From Bradyrhizobium sediminis (GTDB taxonomy: Bacteria; Pseudomonadota; Alphaproteobacteria; Rhizobiales; Xanthobacteraceae): a DNA stretch of 64,000 nucleotides. The DNA lies in NCBI RefSeq assembly GCF_018736105.1, contig NZ_CP076135.1:1176001-1240000 (forward strand), read 5' to 3'. This document shows, piece after piece, positions 25,345-34,550 of this stretch (its first letter is position 1; each line of letters begins with the position of its first letter). The notes beneath the pieces were generated by a model. It did not search any database. It was not told the origin of the DNA and saw only the letters and a program-made list of their open reading frames with translations. Both the position numbers and the translations under genes were made by a program.

Positions 25345-26337
25345 GTGAGCGAACAACAGGCCGAGCAGACCAGCGGTGAATCCGGATCCGTCAGCGCCGG
25401 GCCGGCCGCTCTCAACGCGTCCGCGGCGACAGCGCAGGACACGCTGAAGGAAACGCCGAAGGCGGTAACCGAGGTCGAATCTCCCGGTCTCGCGCCCGGG
25501 CAGGGCGAAGCCCCCAGGCTGGACGCGGCCAAGGCTGAAACTCCCAAGGCGGAAGCTCCCAAACCCGAAACTCCAAAGGCTGAGGCGCCCAAGGCGGACG
25601 CGCCGCGCTCCCCCGGCAAGGTCATGATCATGTCGGCCGGCGACCGCGCCTGGGACGGCAAGGCCAGCGGTCCGGAAATCGAATCCGAGCCGAACGCCGG
25701 AATGTTCGGCAAGCGCAGGGTCTCCGCCGTGGCGGCCGTGGTGGCGCTGGCGGCGGTGGCGGGCGCGCTCGGCGGTGCGCTGGCGACTGCGGGTGTGAAG
25801 CATTTTGCCGGCGCAGGCTCGACCGCATCGAGCAATCTGGTTCTCGAAGCCTCCGTGGCGCGGATCGATGCCGAACTCCTGGCCCTGAAGGCCGGCGTCG
25901 AGCAGACTTCCAAGGCCGGCCTGAGCCAGTACAACAAGACCAGCGACCGTCTCGACAAGGTCGAGAAGGCGCAGGCGGAGCCTGCCGCCAAGCTCGCCAA
26001 GCTGAGCGAAGCCGTGGAAAAACTTCGCGCCGTTCCGGTGCCCGTCGCCGCCGCGCCTGTCGCGGCCAGGGACATCACCGGCTCGATCTCGCCCCCGGCG
26101 GTCGCGGCGCCCGTTCCATTGCCCGTGCCCAAGCCCGAACTGGCGAGGTTGCCGACGGTCGAAGGCTGGGTGCTGCGCGATGTCGGCAATGGCGGCGCCC
26201 TGATCGAGGGACGGCAGGGAATCTTTGAAGTCTATGCCGGCGATCCGGTGCCGGGCCTCGGCCGGATCGATGCGATCCGCAAGCAGGACGGCCGCTGGGT
26301 GGTCGTGACCAGCAAGGGCCTCGTCGTCGCGCGCTAG
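25345..26337 (+). CDS. Membrane-anchored hypothetical protein with Pro/Ala-rich repeats
   Basis: A 330-residue protein with a long low-complexity N-terminus (Ala/Glu/Pro/Lys repeats such as 'KAEAPKPETPKAEAPK'), one transmembrane segment at about residues 126-147 ('SAVAAVVALAAVAGALGGAL'), a coiled-coil-like stretch 'DRLDKVEKAQAEPAAKLAKL' and a small C-terminal beta-rich domain starting 'EGWVLRDVGNGGALIEG'. That domain resembles SPOR/PilP-like periplasmic folds only in outline. It begins with GTG after a TGGAG site. The function is unknown; similar proteins occur in Bradyrhizobium. Confidence 0.75.
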   Translation: MSEQQAEQTSGESGSVSAGPAALNASAATAQDTLKETPKAVTEVESPGLAPGQGEAPRLDAAKAETPKAEAPKPETPKAEAPKADAPRSPGKVMIMSAGDRAWDGKASGPEIESEPNAGMFGKRRVSAVAAVVALAAVAGALGGALATAGVKHFAGAGSTASSNLVLEASVARIDAELLALKAGVEQTSKAGLSQYNKTSDRLDKVEKAQAEPAAKLAKLSEAVEKLRAVPVPVAAAPVAARDITGSISPPAVAAPVPLPVPKPELARLPTVEGWVLRDVGNGGALIEGRQGIFEVYAGDPVPGLGRIDAIRKQDGRWVVVTSKGLVVAR

Positions 26338-26347
26338 CCCATGATCC

Positions 26348-26377
26348 CGATCGCTTCACCGCGACGTGAAGCGATCG
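26348..26377. repeat. 11-bp inverted repeat after the 25.3 kb gene
   Basis: Arms 'cgatcgcttca' and 'tgaagcgatcg' around an 8-nt loop, 10 bp past the stop of the hypothetical membrane protein. No T-run follows, so it is not a clear Rho-independent terminator; it may stabilise a transcript end. Confidence 0.55.
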
Positions 26378-26497
26378 CCCGACCGGATGTGGATTGCGGC
26401 GAGACATGCCGTCCGTTCCTCGGCTATTTTCCCGACCGGAAAGACGCCGCCCGCAAGACGCCTGGAATGAGGTCTCTGACGCGGTGTTTGTCAGGAT

Positions 26498-28108
26498 ATG
26501 GGCCGCGCGTTGCAATTTTTCATCATCCTTGTCTTGCTGTGCAGCGCCTGGCCTGCGCATGCCGTCGAAGGCGCGGCGCTGGAGCGCGGCGCCGCGGTCA
26601 CCGATCCCCTGGCATTGCGCGAACTCGATCTCCGTGAGCACCGGTCGGACCGGCCCGACCGCGCCGGATTCGGTTTGCGTCCGTTGGTCGCGCCGGCAGG
26701 ATCGGCCGCCGCTCCCATCCTCAACGATGAGCTGTTCGCCTTGCCGTCGATGGCTCCGGTCCGCCGGGCGCTCGATGGTGAATTCGAGCGTTATGTGGCG
26801 CGCCATCGTGCCAGTCTGCCGGGAGAAACCATCGGCGTCGGTACGTCCCATGACTGGCAGATGTTCGATCGCGACCTGCTCTATTCCCGTCGCTCGCGGT
26901 TCGTGCTGGCAGGCATCGTCAACCGGATGGACCGGGCCTATGTGTCGCCGGAAACCTGCGGCGAGATACGGCTGATCTACCGGCTCACGCGCGCAGGCGA
27001 TGCGGAGGCAGTCGAGAACGCGCAATCGTTACGGCTGCCGATGACGTTGAACGTGGTGCTGCGGGCGAAGGGGGAGAAGAAACCGGTTCCCGGCGGTATC
27101 GCCATCACCTGCAAGGAGATCGCCCGGCGCTGGCTCGCTTCGGCCGAATGGCAACAGACCGGCGCAGAATTTGCGATCAGGCTGATGTCGGCGGGCGGGC
27201 CGCTCGAATTCATCGAACCTGCCGATGTCGACCGTATCGAGACCAATCTTCAGATCGCCCATGCGCCGAAATCGCCGGTGCGCGATTTCCGCACCGATTA
27301 TCTGTTGAAGGTGTTTCGCTTCGATCCGAAGGCGCGCGTGTTCGAGGAAGCACCGATGGAAAACCAGATCGATCGCGAGCGGATTTTGGCCGACCGGAAT
27401 CTCGCGCATGACTTCAAGGCCTGGCTGCTCGATCCCAGACGTTTCAATGAATTCGATCGCGGCACGGTTCTGATACCCGAACGGTTTCTGGCCAAGGCGG
27501 CGATCGCCGCCACGCCCGCCGGTTTTGATCCGTCGGAACTGCAGCCGGCGTTCGGCCTGGTGCAGGGCGAGGGCGCCACAACGCCCCCCGTGTTCAGCGA
27601 AAGCGACGTCGTTGCTGCGCTCAGGAAAGTCGCGGAAGTCGGGGTGACGCCCGCCAACATCCGCTCGGTGGCCGGATTCGCGCGCCGGCTGAACGATGTC
27701 ACCTGTTCGGGTTGTCATCAGACGCGCGGTATCGGCGGCTTCCATTTCCCGGGTGTCGACTGGATGGCGGCCCAACCCTCGAACGCGACGGTCGTTCCGG
27801 CGTCGCCGCATTTCTTCGGCGATCAGATTCGCCGCCGCGATATTCTCAACTCGGTCAAATGGGGCAGCAGCCCGGATTATTCGCGGGGTTTTTCCGAGCG
27901 CCCGCAACTGCGCACGAGGTCGGAATTTCTGGGAGAACTCGCGGGCACCGGCTATTACGACGGCTGGGGCGCGCATTGTTACCAGCAAAGCGCGAAGGCC
28001 GCCGACAACGACCCGAGCTTCCGCGCCTGGACCTGCGCCAGGGGTCTCGCCTGCCAGCCTGCGGGCAAGACCTCGCGGATCGGGATGTGCTTCGTCGGGA
28101 GCCGCTAG
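26498..28108 (+). CDS. Exported protein with one haem c motif, function unknown
   Basis: A 536-residue protein with an N-terminal signal peptide (FFIILVLLCSAWPAHA). Most of it is unassigned. A single CxxCH haem attachment site occurs in 'VTCSGCHQTRGIGGFHFPG' at about residue 406, so covalent haem is likely. Further Cys pairs near the C-terminus ('WTCARGLACQPAG', 'GMCFVG') could form disulfides in the periplasm. I do not recognise the whole-protein family. The 160-bp gap before it holds the inverted repeat and no gene. Confidence 0.75.
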   Translation: MGRALQFFIILVLLCSAWPAHAVEGAALERGAAVTDPLALRELDLREHRSDRPDRAGFGLRPLVAPAGSAAAPILNDELFALPSMAPVRRALDGEFERYVARHRASLPGETIGVGTSHDWQMFDRDLLYSRRSRFVLAGIVNRMDRAYVSPETCGEIRLIYRLTRAGDAEAVENAQSLRLPMTLNVVLRAKGEKKPVPGGIAITCKEIARRWLASAEWQQTGAEFAIRLMSAGGPLEFIEPADVDRIETNLQIAHAPKSPVRDFRTDYLLKVFRFDPKARVFEEAPMENQIDRERILADRNLAHDFKAWLLDPRRFNEFDRGTVLIPERFLAKAAIAATPAGFDPSELQPAFGLVQGEGATTPPVFSESDVVAALRKVAEVGVTPANIRSVAGFARRLNDVTCSGCHQTRGIGGFHFPGVDWMAAQPSNATVVPASPHFFGDQIRRRDILNSVKWGSSPDYSRGFSERPQLRTRSEFLGELAGTGYYDGWGAHCYQQSAKAADNDPSFRAWTCARGLACQPAGKTSRIGMCFVGSR

Positions 28109-28198
28109 TCTAGCGAAATCGGGTGATCCAGTATCCGAGAGACCTCAGCGATGGAATCGATGGGCCGCGGTGTACTGGATCGCTGACCCCCGAGTCCT

Positions 28199-29407
28199 TC
28201 ACGCCACCGCGCCGGACGCCCGCAATTGCCGGATCGCCGCATCATCGTAGCCCGCCTGGCGCAAAATCTCGTCGCTGTGCTCTCCGATCCCCGGCGGCTT
28301 GCGCGGCTGGACCTTCTTGCTGCCGTCGACCCAGATCGGGCTGCTGATGGTCAGCATGGTGTCGTTCTCGAACGGCACCAGCACCTCGTTGTCCAGCATC
28401 TGCCTGTCGTTGGGGATGTCGTCGAGGATGCCGACCACGCCGAACACCAGGCCGTTGCCGTCGAGGATCTGCCGCCATTCGGCGAGGGTCCTGGTGGCGA
28501 AGATCTCGTCGAATATCCTGATCAGCTCCAGCGAACGCGCGTGCCGGCCGGGCTTGGTGGCGAACCTCTCGTCGGTGATGAAATCCTCCCGGCCGATGCA
28601 GCGCGCCAGCGCCGGCCATTGCCGCTCCTCGTTGAGCAGCGACAGGATGATCCAGCGTCCGTCCTTGCATTTATAGTGATTGGTGACCGCGTTGAGTGCG
28701 TGCTCGCGCGAGCGGCGCTCGCCGAATTTCGCGCCGCAGAGCTTGGCCTGCGCCAGCACCGAGGCGGCCCAGACGCCGTTGGCCATCAGGTTGGAGCTGA
28801 CATGCGAGCCTTTGCCGGTGCGCTCGCGCTTGTAGAGCGCGGTGACGATGGCGCCGTAAAACGCCATCGCGCAGGGGTGGTCGCCCATGCCGGCGACCGA
28901 GCGCGCCGGCGTGGTGTTTTCATCCGCGCGCACCAGATCCATCAGGCCCGAGCGCGCCCAATAGGCATTGCTGTCGAAGCCGGGCTTGTTGGCCTCTTCG
29001 CCCTTTTCGCCGTAGCCGGTGAACGACGCGTAGATCAGCCGCTCGTTGAGCGGGGCCAGCTGGGCATGGGTCAGTCCGAGCCGTTCGCGCACCGCGGGCG
29101 GAAAATTGGTGATGAAGACGTCGGCCTCGGCCGCGAGGCGATGCAGCACCGCCTGGCCTTCCGGCTTCGAGAGATCGAGCGCGAGGCTCTTCTTGTTGCG
29201 GGATTCCAGCAGCCACGCGAAATTATGCTGGCTTGCGGGATAGCCCGGCAGGTTCGGCAGGTTGCGGTAGGGATCGCCGGAACCCGGCGGTTCGATCTTG
29301 ATTACGTCGGCGCCGAAGTCGGACAGCACGGTCGCGGCCGCGGGCGCTGCGATGAAACTCGCGCAATCCAGAACCTTGAGGCCCTCGAAAATGCCTTTTT
29401 CCATCAT
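28199..29407 (-). CDS. CaiB/BaiF-type CoA transferase (family III)
   Basis: A 402-residue family III CoA transferase that moves CoA between acyl-CoA and a carboxylic acid. Landmarks are 'FEGLKVLDCASFIAAPAAAT', 'FGADVIKIEPPGSGDPYR' and 'FDSNAYWARSGLMDLV', the segment holding the catalytic Asp. The C-terminal 'PPGIGEHSDEILRQAGYDDA' is typical. No acyl-CoA-metabolism gene lies directly beside it, so the acid substrate is unknown. Two in-frame ATGs (29407, 29404) open it. Confidence 0.9.
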   Translation of the reverse strand: MMEKGIFEGLKVLDCASFIAAPAAATVLSDFGADVIKIEPPGSGDPYRNLPNLPGYPASQHNFAWLLESRNKKSLALDLSKPEGQAVLHRLAAEADVFITNFPPAVRERLGLTHAQLAPLNERLIYASFTGYGEKGEEANKPGFDSNAYWARSGLMDLVRADENTTPARSVAGMGDHPCAMAFYGAIVTALYKRERTGKGSHVSSNLMANGVWAASVLAQAKLCGAKFGERRSREHALNAVTNHYKCKDGRWIILSLLNEERQWPALARCIGREDFITDERFATKPGRHARSLELIRIFDEIFATRTLAEWRQILDGNGLVFGVVGILDDIPNDRQMLDNEVLVPFENDTMLTISSPIWVDGSKKVQPRKPPGIGEHSDEILRQAGYDDAAIRQLRASGAVA

Positions 29408-29522
29408 GCCGTCGCTCCCGTGCCTTTGTTGGTTTTGTCCGTGTGCTGGAATTATTGCTGCGATCGATCAGGATCGAACGCCATTTGAACCATGTTGGGT
29501 GGGCGATGCAACGGGCTGTGAG

Positions 29523-29629
29523 CGTCATTCCGGGGCGATGCGAAGCATCGAACCCCGTATCTCGAGATTCCCCGATGTGCAATTGCACATCTGAGGTCTG
29601 GTGCTAACGCACCATCCCGGAATGACGGG
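29523..29629. repeat. Compound palindromic repeat, copy E
   Basis: Arms 'cgtcattccggggcgatgcg' and 'catcccggaatgacg', with internal 'gaatctcgagattc'-like and 'atgtgcaattgcacat' palindromes. A second element of a different type ('cgtgcgctcctcgcaatgac') follows at 29646-29665. Both lie between the CoA transferase start and the end of putA. Confidence 0.8.
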
Positions 29630-29676
29630 AGTGGATTGCTTCGTCGCGTGCGCTCCTCGCAATGACGGAAATTCTT

Positions 29677-32600
29677 CTAATCCCCATCCGACATCAGCGC
29701 CGCATTGCCGCCGGCCGCCGCCGTATTCACGGTCACCGTCTGTTCGGTCGCAAATCGCGCCAGGTAATGCGGCCCGCCGGCCTTGGGGCCGGTGCCGGAC
29801 AGGCCATGGCCGCCGAACGGTTGCACGCCGACCACGGCGCCGATCATGTTGCGGTTGACGTAGATGTTGCCGACCTGGAGCCGGTCGATCACATCCTCGA
29901 TGGTATCGTCGATCCGCGAGTGAATGCCGAGCGTGAGCCCGTAGCCGGAGCGCTCGACCGATTGCAGCACGGCATCGAGCCGGTCCGCTGGATAGCGCAC
30001 CATATGCAGCACCGGTCCGAACACTTCCTCGGTCAGTTGATCCGCGCTCGACAGTTCGAAGATGTGCGGCGCGACGTAGTTGCCGTCGGGAGCGGCGCCG
30101 GCAAAATGCACGCGGGCTTCTCGCTTCATGCGCGCGATATGCGCCTCCAGCCGCTGCTTCGCCTCGGCATCGATCACCGGCCCGACATGGGTGGCCGGGT
30201 CGCGCGGGTCGCCGATTGCCAATTCGCGGGCGGCGCCCGCTATCATCTCGATCATGCGGTCGGCGACGTCGTCTTGCACGAACAGGAGGCGCAGCGCCGA
30301 GCAGCGCTGGCCAGCCGAGCGGAATGCCGAGGTCACGACGTCGTCGGCGACCTGCTCGGGCAGCGCTGTCGCATCGACGATCATCGCATTGATGCCGCCG
30401 GTCTCCGCGATCAGCGGCACGATCGGGCCGTCCTTGGCGGCAAGCCGGCGATTGATCGACCGCGCGACCTCGGTCGAGCCGGTGAAGACGACGCCGGCGA
30501 CGCCTTCATGCGCGACCAGCGCGGCGCCGATGCTGCCGTCGCCGGGAAGCAGATGCAGCGCCGAGGTAGGCACGCCGGCCTCGTGCAGCAGGCGAACCGC
30601 TTCGGCCGCGATCAGCGGTGTCTGTTCGGCGGGTTTTGCCAATACCGCATTGCCGGCCATCAGGGCGGCCGTGACCTGGCCGACAAAGATCGCCAGCGGA
30701 AAATTCCACGGGGAGATCGCGACGAAGACGCCGCGACCGCGCAGCCGCAAGCGATTGCTCTCGCCGGTCGGTCCCGGCAAGGTTTTGTCATGGCCAAGCA
30801 GTTCGCGGCCCTCGGCGGCGTAGTAACGGCAGAAATCGACCGCCTCGCGGACTTCCGAAAGCGCGTCGTCGAGGGTCTTGCCACCCTCGCGCTGCAACAG
30901 CGCGATGAAATGCGCGGCTCTCTGCTCCAGCAGGCTGGCGGCCTGTTCGAGAAGTCTCGCGCGACGATCCGCCGGCGTCCGGCTCCAGTGCTTGAATCCC
31001 TCGCGCGCGGCGGACATCGCGGCATCCACCTGTTCCGGCGTCGCATCGACGATGCTTCCCGCTTCAAGGGTAACCTCCGCAGCGACGGCCGAAACCAACT
31101 CGCTCAAGGCCGCCCGATCGCCGAACTCGATGCCGCGCGAATTTTGCCGCTGCGGCCGATAGAGATCGCGGGAAGCGCGAATATTCGGATGCCGCGCGTT
31201 GCCGGCTGCGCCGATGATATCGGCCGGGCGGCGCAGCAGCGTGGCCACCGGCACGGCATCATCGGCTGCGACCGCCACGAAGGAAGAATTGGCGCCGTTC
31301 TCCAGCAGCCGCCGCACCAGATAGGCCAGCAGATCGCGGTGGCTGCCGACCGGGGCGTAGGTGCGACAAGCGATCCTGGGGCGATCCTCGCGCAATTGCG
31401 CATACAGTGCCTCGCCCATGCCGTGCAGACGCTGAAACTCGAATCCGTCTTCACCGCCGGCCAGTTCGAGGACGGTCGCCACCGTCAGCGCATTGTGGGT
31501 GGCGAATTGCGGGAAGACGCGCCGCCGCAGCGCCAGCAGTTTTTGCGCGCAGGCCACGTAATTCAGGTCGGTCATGGCCTTGCGGGTAAACACCGGATAG
31601 CCGTCGAGGCCGCGCTCCTGCGCGCGCTTGATCTCGGTGTCCCAATAGGCGCCCTTGACCAGCCGCAGCATCATCCGCCGGTTCAGCGCGCGTGCCAGTT
31701 CGTCGGCATAGGCGATCACCGCCTCGGCGCGCTTCTGATAGGCCTGGATCGCCAGCCCAAAACCGTCCCAGCCCTTCAGCGAGGCGTCGCTGAACGCGGC
31801 TGCGATCACCTCGAGCGACAGCTCCAGCCGGTCGGCTTCCTCGGCATCGACGGTGAAATTCAGGTCGAAGCCGCGGGCGCGGCGCGCCAGATCGATCAGC
31901 CGCGGCACCAGTTCCGCCATCACCCGCCGTCTGCTCACGGCATCGAAGCGCGGATGCAGCGCCGAGAGCTTGACCGAGATGCCCGGCCGGTCGGGCAGCG
32001 GCCGGTCATCGGCGGCGCGGCCGATGGTCTCGATCGCGCTCGCATAGGAATTGAAATAGCGCTCGGTGTCGGCGGCGGTGCGCGCGCCTTCGCCGAGCAT
32101 GTCGAAGGAGTAGCGCGTGGCAAGGGAGGCATGCGCCCGCGCCAGCGCAGCCTCGATGGTTTCGCCCAGCACGAAATGGCTGCCCATCAGCCGCATCGCC
32201 TGCCGGGTGGCGGCGCGCACCGCGGGAATCCCGAGCCGCTTGGCGAGGCGCCCGATCGTGCCTTGCGGGGTTTCGCCGGGCTGTATGACGCGCGCCGACA
32301 TCCCCAGCGCCCATGCCGAGGCATTGACCAGGAACGCGCTGGACCTGGTCTCGTGGTGGATGAAGTCGCCCTGGCCGAGCTTGTCCTCGATGAACTGGTC
32401 GGCGGTGCGGCTGTCCGGCACGCGCAGCAGGGCTTCCGCCAGCACCATCAGAGCCAGCCCCTCCTTGGTGGAGAGCGCGAATTCGCGAAGCATGTCCTCG
32501 ACGCCGCCGAGCCGGTCGTCATTGGCGCGGATGGCGCCGATCAGGTTCGTCGCAGTGCGGTCGATCCGCGCGTCCTGTTCCGCGCTCAACTTGGCCGTTG

Positions 32601-32682
32601 CGAGCAGCCGCTCGGCGATGGCGCCGTCGTCCGGCGCGTAGGCCGCCTCAAAGGACGGAAGGGGTAGGGGTTCCAATGCCAT
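29677..32682 (-). CDS. putA: Bifunctional proline dehydrogenase / L-glutamate-gamma-semialdehyde dehydrogenase PutA
   Basis: A 1001-residue enzyme that oxidises proline to glutamate in two steps. The N-terminal FAD-dependent PRODH barrel contains 'FDMLGEGART' and 'RLVKGAYWDTEIKRAQERGL'. The aldehyde dehydrogenase half has 'ISPWNFPLAIFVGQV' and the catalytic Cys in 'GQRCSALR'. It lacks the ribbon-helix-helix DNA-binding domain and so is the short, non-regulatory type known from B. japonicum (about 999 residues). The start at 32682 is preferred because the 60 in-frame codons before it look non-coding. Proline is a plausible carbon and nitrogen source here. Confidence 0.95.
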   Translation of the reverse strand: MALEPLPLPSFEAAYAPDDGAIAERLLATAKLSAEQDARIDRTATNLIGAIRANDDRLGGVEDMLREFALSTKEGLALMVLAEALLRVPDSRTADQFIEDKLGQGDFIHHETRSSAFLVNASAWALGMSARVIQPGETPQGTIGRLAKRLGIPAVRAATRQAMRLMGSHFVLGETIEAALARAHASLATRYSFDMLGEGARTAADTERYFNSYASAIETIGRAADDRPLPDRPGISVKLSALHPRFDAVSRRRVMAELVPRLIDLARRARGFDLNFTVDAEEADRLELSLEVIAAAFSDASLKGWDGFGLAIQAYQKRAEAVIAYADELARALNRRMMLRLVKGAYWDTEIKRAQERGLDGYPVFTRKAMTDLNYVACAQKLLALRRRVFPQFATHNALTVATVLELAGGEDGFEFQRLHGMGEALYAQLREDRPRIACRTYAPVGSHRDLLAYLVRRLLENGANSSFVAVAADDAVPVATLLRRPADIIGAAGNARHPNIRASRDLYRPQRQNSRGIEFGDRAALSELVSAVAAEVTLEAGSIVDATPEQVDAAMSAAREGFKHWSRTPADRRARLLEQAASLLEQRAAHFIALLQREGGKTLDDALSEVREAVDFCRYYAAEGRELLGHDKTLPGPTGESNRLRLRGRGVFVAISPWNFPLAIFVGQVTAALMAGNAVLAKPAEQTPLIAAEAVRLLHEAGVPTSALHLLPGDGSIGAALVAHEGVAGVVFTGSTEVARSINRRLAAKDGPIVPLIAETGGINAMIVDATALPEQVADDVVTSAFRSAGQRCSALRLLFVQDDVADRMIEMIAGAARELAIGDPRDPATHVGPVIDAEAKQRLEAHIARMKREARVHFAGAAPDGNYVAPHIFELSSADQLTEEVFGPVLHMVRYPADRLDAVLQSVERSGYGLTLGIHSRIDDTIEDVIDRLQVGNIYVNRNMIGAVVGVQPFGGHGLSGTGPKAGGPHYLARFATEQTVTVNTAAAGGNAALMSDGD

Positions 32683-32789
32683 GACCACGCGACCTGAAGA
32701 TTTCCGGGTGCTATCATGCAGCCGATCTTGGCACCGTGGAACCGCTGCATTAGTTTTCGCGGGATTTTTCGGTTTGAACCTGGCAGACG

Positions 32790-33458
32790 ATGGCGCTGAC
32801 GGAGAGGCGGAAACGATCCGGCCGACCGGGCAAGACCTCGGGGTTTTGCAGTTCAGCCGCATGTCTTCTGGGTTTGGCGTTTACCGCTGTCCCGCCAGCA
32901 ACGGCGGCGGAACTGAGCGCGCCGGTCGCGGCGCTCTACAGCACGGTGTCGATTTTTCCTCCCACGGCGCAGCGCATGACGGTTTGCTACGGCTTCGTGT
33001 GCCGGCGCCGCGAGATACTCGATTTCACCGCCAACGACCGCAACGCCCTGACGCAGATCATGGCGGCGGGCCGCGGCTCGGCCGCGGCGGAACGGGCGGC
33101 GGTGCAGAAGGCGGTGGTCTGGTTCGATCGCCGCATGGGGCCGATCCTCGGAACCGACAGACGCGTCGCCAAGGCGGATTTCCGCTACTTCGACGACAAG
33201 CACAATTACGATTGCTGGGACACCACCCGCAACACCACCAGCCTGCTGCTGGTGCTGCAGCAATGGGGCCTGCTCAAGCATCACGCGATCGGCGACCCGC
33301 GTTACCGGGGCAACGCGCTGGTGCTGCAGACGCCGCACAACACTGCGGTGCTGGTCGACCGCGCGACCCGGGTCGAATGGGTCGTCGACATGTGGCCGCG
33401 CGGCTACGCGCAACTGCCGGATGTCATGACGGTTGAAAAATGGGTCAAGGAAGATTGA
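32790..33458 (+). CDS. Exported transglutaminase-like cysteine protein
   Basis: A 222-residue protein with an N-terminal signal region ('SSAACLLGLAFTAVPPATAA'). The mature part has a Cys in 'YDCWDTTRNTTSLLLVL', a His in 'TPHNTAVLVD' and an Asp in 'VVDMWPRGYA', in the order and spacing of the Cys-His-Asp triad of bacterial transglutaminase-like cysteine peptidases. No enzyme activity is proved. It runs divergently from putA with 107 bp between starts. The role of related proteins is mostly unknown. Confidence 0.75.
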   Translation: MALTERRKRSGRPGKTSGFCSSAACLLGLAFTAVPPATAAELSAPVAALYSTVSIFPPTAQRMTVCYGFVCRRREILDFTANDRNALTQIMAAGRGSAAAERAAVQKAVVWFDRRMGPILGTDRRVAKADFRYFDDKHNYDCWDTTRNTTSLLLVLQQWGLLKHHAIGDPRYRGNALVLQTPHNTAVLVDRATRVEWVVDMWPRGYAQLPDVMTVEKWVKED

Positions 33459-33548
33459 GCGAACCAGCGCGTTCTGCGCCGATTCCAATTCGCGCAAGAG
33501 CGATGTCCGCTCCTGCCCATTGCACTCGGTTCTTTTGAGATGTTCTTG

Positions 33549-33580
33549 AAAGTCTCACTCCCGGATTACGTCCGAGAGTG
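33549..33580 (-). terminator. Probable terminator of the cold-shock gene
   Basis: On the minus strand the arms 'cactctcgga' and 'tccgggagtg' (10 bp with one G-T pair, 5-nt loop) are followed by 'agacttt'. It lies 26 bp past the stop of the cold-shock protein. The T-run is short, so the call is moderate. Confidence 0.5.
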
Positions 33581-33606
33581 CGCTGTTGCGGACCGCGCTC
33601 CCAGCC

Positions 33607-33807
33607 TCAAACCTTGAGGTTTTCGGCCGAGGTCTTGCCGCGATTGGCAACCTCTTCGTATTCCACCGTCTGTCCTTCGTTGAGCGAGGAAAGGCCAGCT
33701 TTCTCGACCGCCGAAATATGAACGAAAACGTCTTTGCCGCCACTCGAGGGCTGGATGAATCCAAAACCCTTGGTCGCGTTGAACCACTTCACGGTACCCT
33801 TAGCCAT
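33607..33807 (-). CDS. CspA-family cold-shock protein
   Basis: A 66-residue OB-fold RNA chaperone. RNP1 is 'KGFGFIQ' and RNP2 is 'VFVHIS', both intact, with the standard N-terminus [10 protein letters not shown]. It binds single-stranded RNA and prevents secondary structure. The ATG at 33807 has a GGAG site upstream; a GTG one codon before would add one residue. About 300 bp without another gene precede it, which fits the long structured 5' leader common for csp genes. Confidence 0.95.
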   Translation of the reverse strand: MAKGTVKWFNATKGFGFIQPSSGGKDVFVHISAVEKAGLSSLNEGQTVEYEEVANRGKTSAENLKV

Positions 33808-34052
33808 CACGTCGTCTCCGCGGGATCAAAAAATAAAAACGGGCCGCCGGTCCCCGCAAACCGGCATGCCCGCGAAGCTACGATACGCCGGATGGGGCAG
33901 GCTTGATAGCTCAAACCTCATCCCGATTTTGGGGGAAAACGATCGATATCGCGGTGCATTCGCGCATTTTGCCGGTTCTTCGACCATTTGAAGCGACGAA
34001 ATACCGGTGATTACAAATTTACCGGTTTGACCGAATTACGAAGAGAACGGCC
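33808..34052 (-). promoter_or_regulatory. Probable long 5' leader and promoter of the cold-shock gene
   Basis: This is most of the 307-bp gap between the cold-shock gene and the small His-rich gene. It has no convincing open frame and AT-richer stretches near 33990-34030. Csp genes usually have leaders of 100-200 nt that switch structure with temperature. No promoter element was assigned with certainty. Confidence 0.35.
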
Positions 34053-34088
34053 AAAACAGGAAACCCCGGCCGCATGTGGCGACCGGGG
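34053..34088 (-). terminator. Rho-independent terminator of the small His-rich gene
   Basis: On the minus strand the arms 'ccccggtcgc' and 'gcggccgggg' (10 bp with one G-T pair, loop cacat) are followed by TTTCCTGTTTTGG. It lies 26 bp past the stop of the gene at 34115-34369. This is the clearest terminator in the window. Confidence 0.7.
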
Positions 34089-34114
34089 ATTCCGGATCGA
34101 AACCGAAGTTCCGA

Positions 34115-34369
34115 TCACCAGGCGCAGACGTTCACGACGCGGAAGCGGTAGCCGAAGGGGGTCCAGACGCGGCGGGTCTGGTAGCATCCGCCGTCGCCGT
34201 AGCCATAGCCGCTACCGATGAAGCCGATGCCGAAGCCAAGACCGTGGTGGTGGTGATGATGATGGAAGCCCCATCCGCCGCCGCCGCCGGCAGAAGCCGC
34301 GGTGGGAGCCAGCGCCATCGCGCTGAGGGAAGCTGCGGCAACGAGGGCGAGAGAGAGTTTGCGAAGCAT
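34115..34369 (-). CDS. Small exported His/Gly-rich protein
   Basis: An 84-residue protein with a signal peptide (LRKLSLALVAAASLSAMAL) and a mature part containing seven consecutive His, then Gly/Tyr-rich sequence and the ending 'RRVWTPFGYRFRVVNVCAW', with two Cys that may pair. The His run suggests metal binding in the periplasm, but this is a guess. A strong AGGAGA site precedes the ATG at 34369. Similar small exported proteins are common in Bradyrhizobium; function unknown. Confidence 0.8.
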   Translation of the reverse strand: MLRKLSLALVAAASLSAMALAPTAASAGGGGGWGFHHHHHHHGLGFGIGFIGSGYGYGDGGCYQTRRVWTPFGYRFRVVNVCAW

Positions 34370-34550
34370 TGGTCGTTCTCCTGAATGTGCGCCGTGGCGC
34401 GGGTTGATCGTTTCGGTTTCAGTCTTACCCATCGCACATCAGTCGCGGCCCTCGGGAGCGCGGTTCGAGAAAACAGCATGTGGCTCGGAGACAATTTCCT
34501 GAACGACTATTCAGGTGTGAAAAACATCACACAGCGATGCCGCGCGGCGA

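Noticed and set aside
29662..32667. A 1001-codon plus-strand open frame opposite putA
   Set aside because: It has the same extent as putA in the opposite strand and its sequence has no family sense; putA is well supported.
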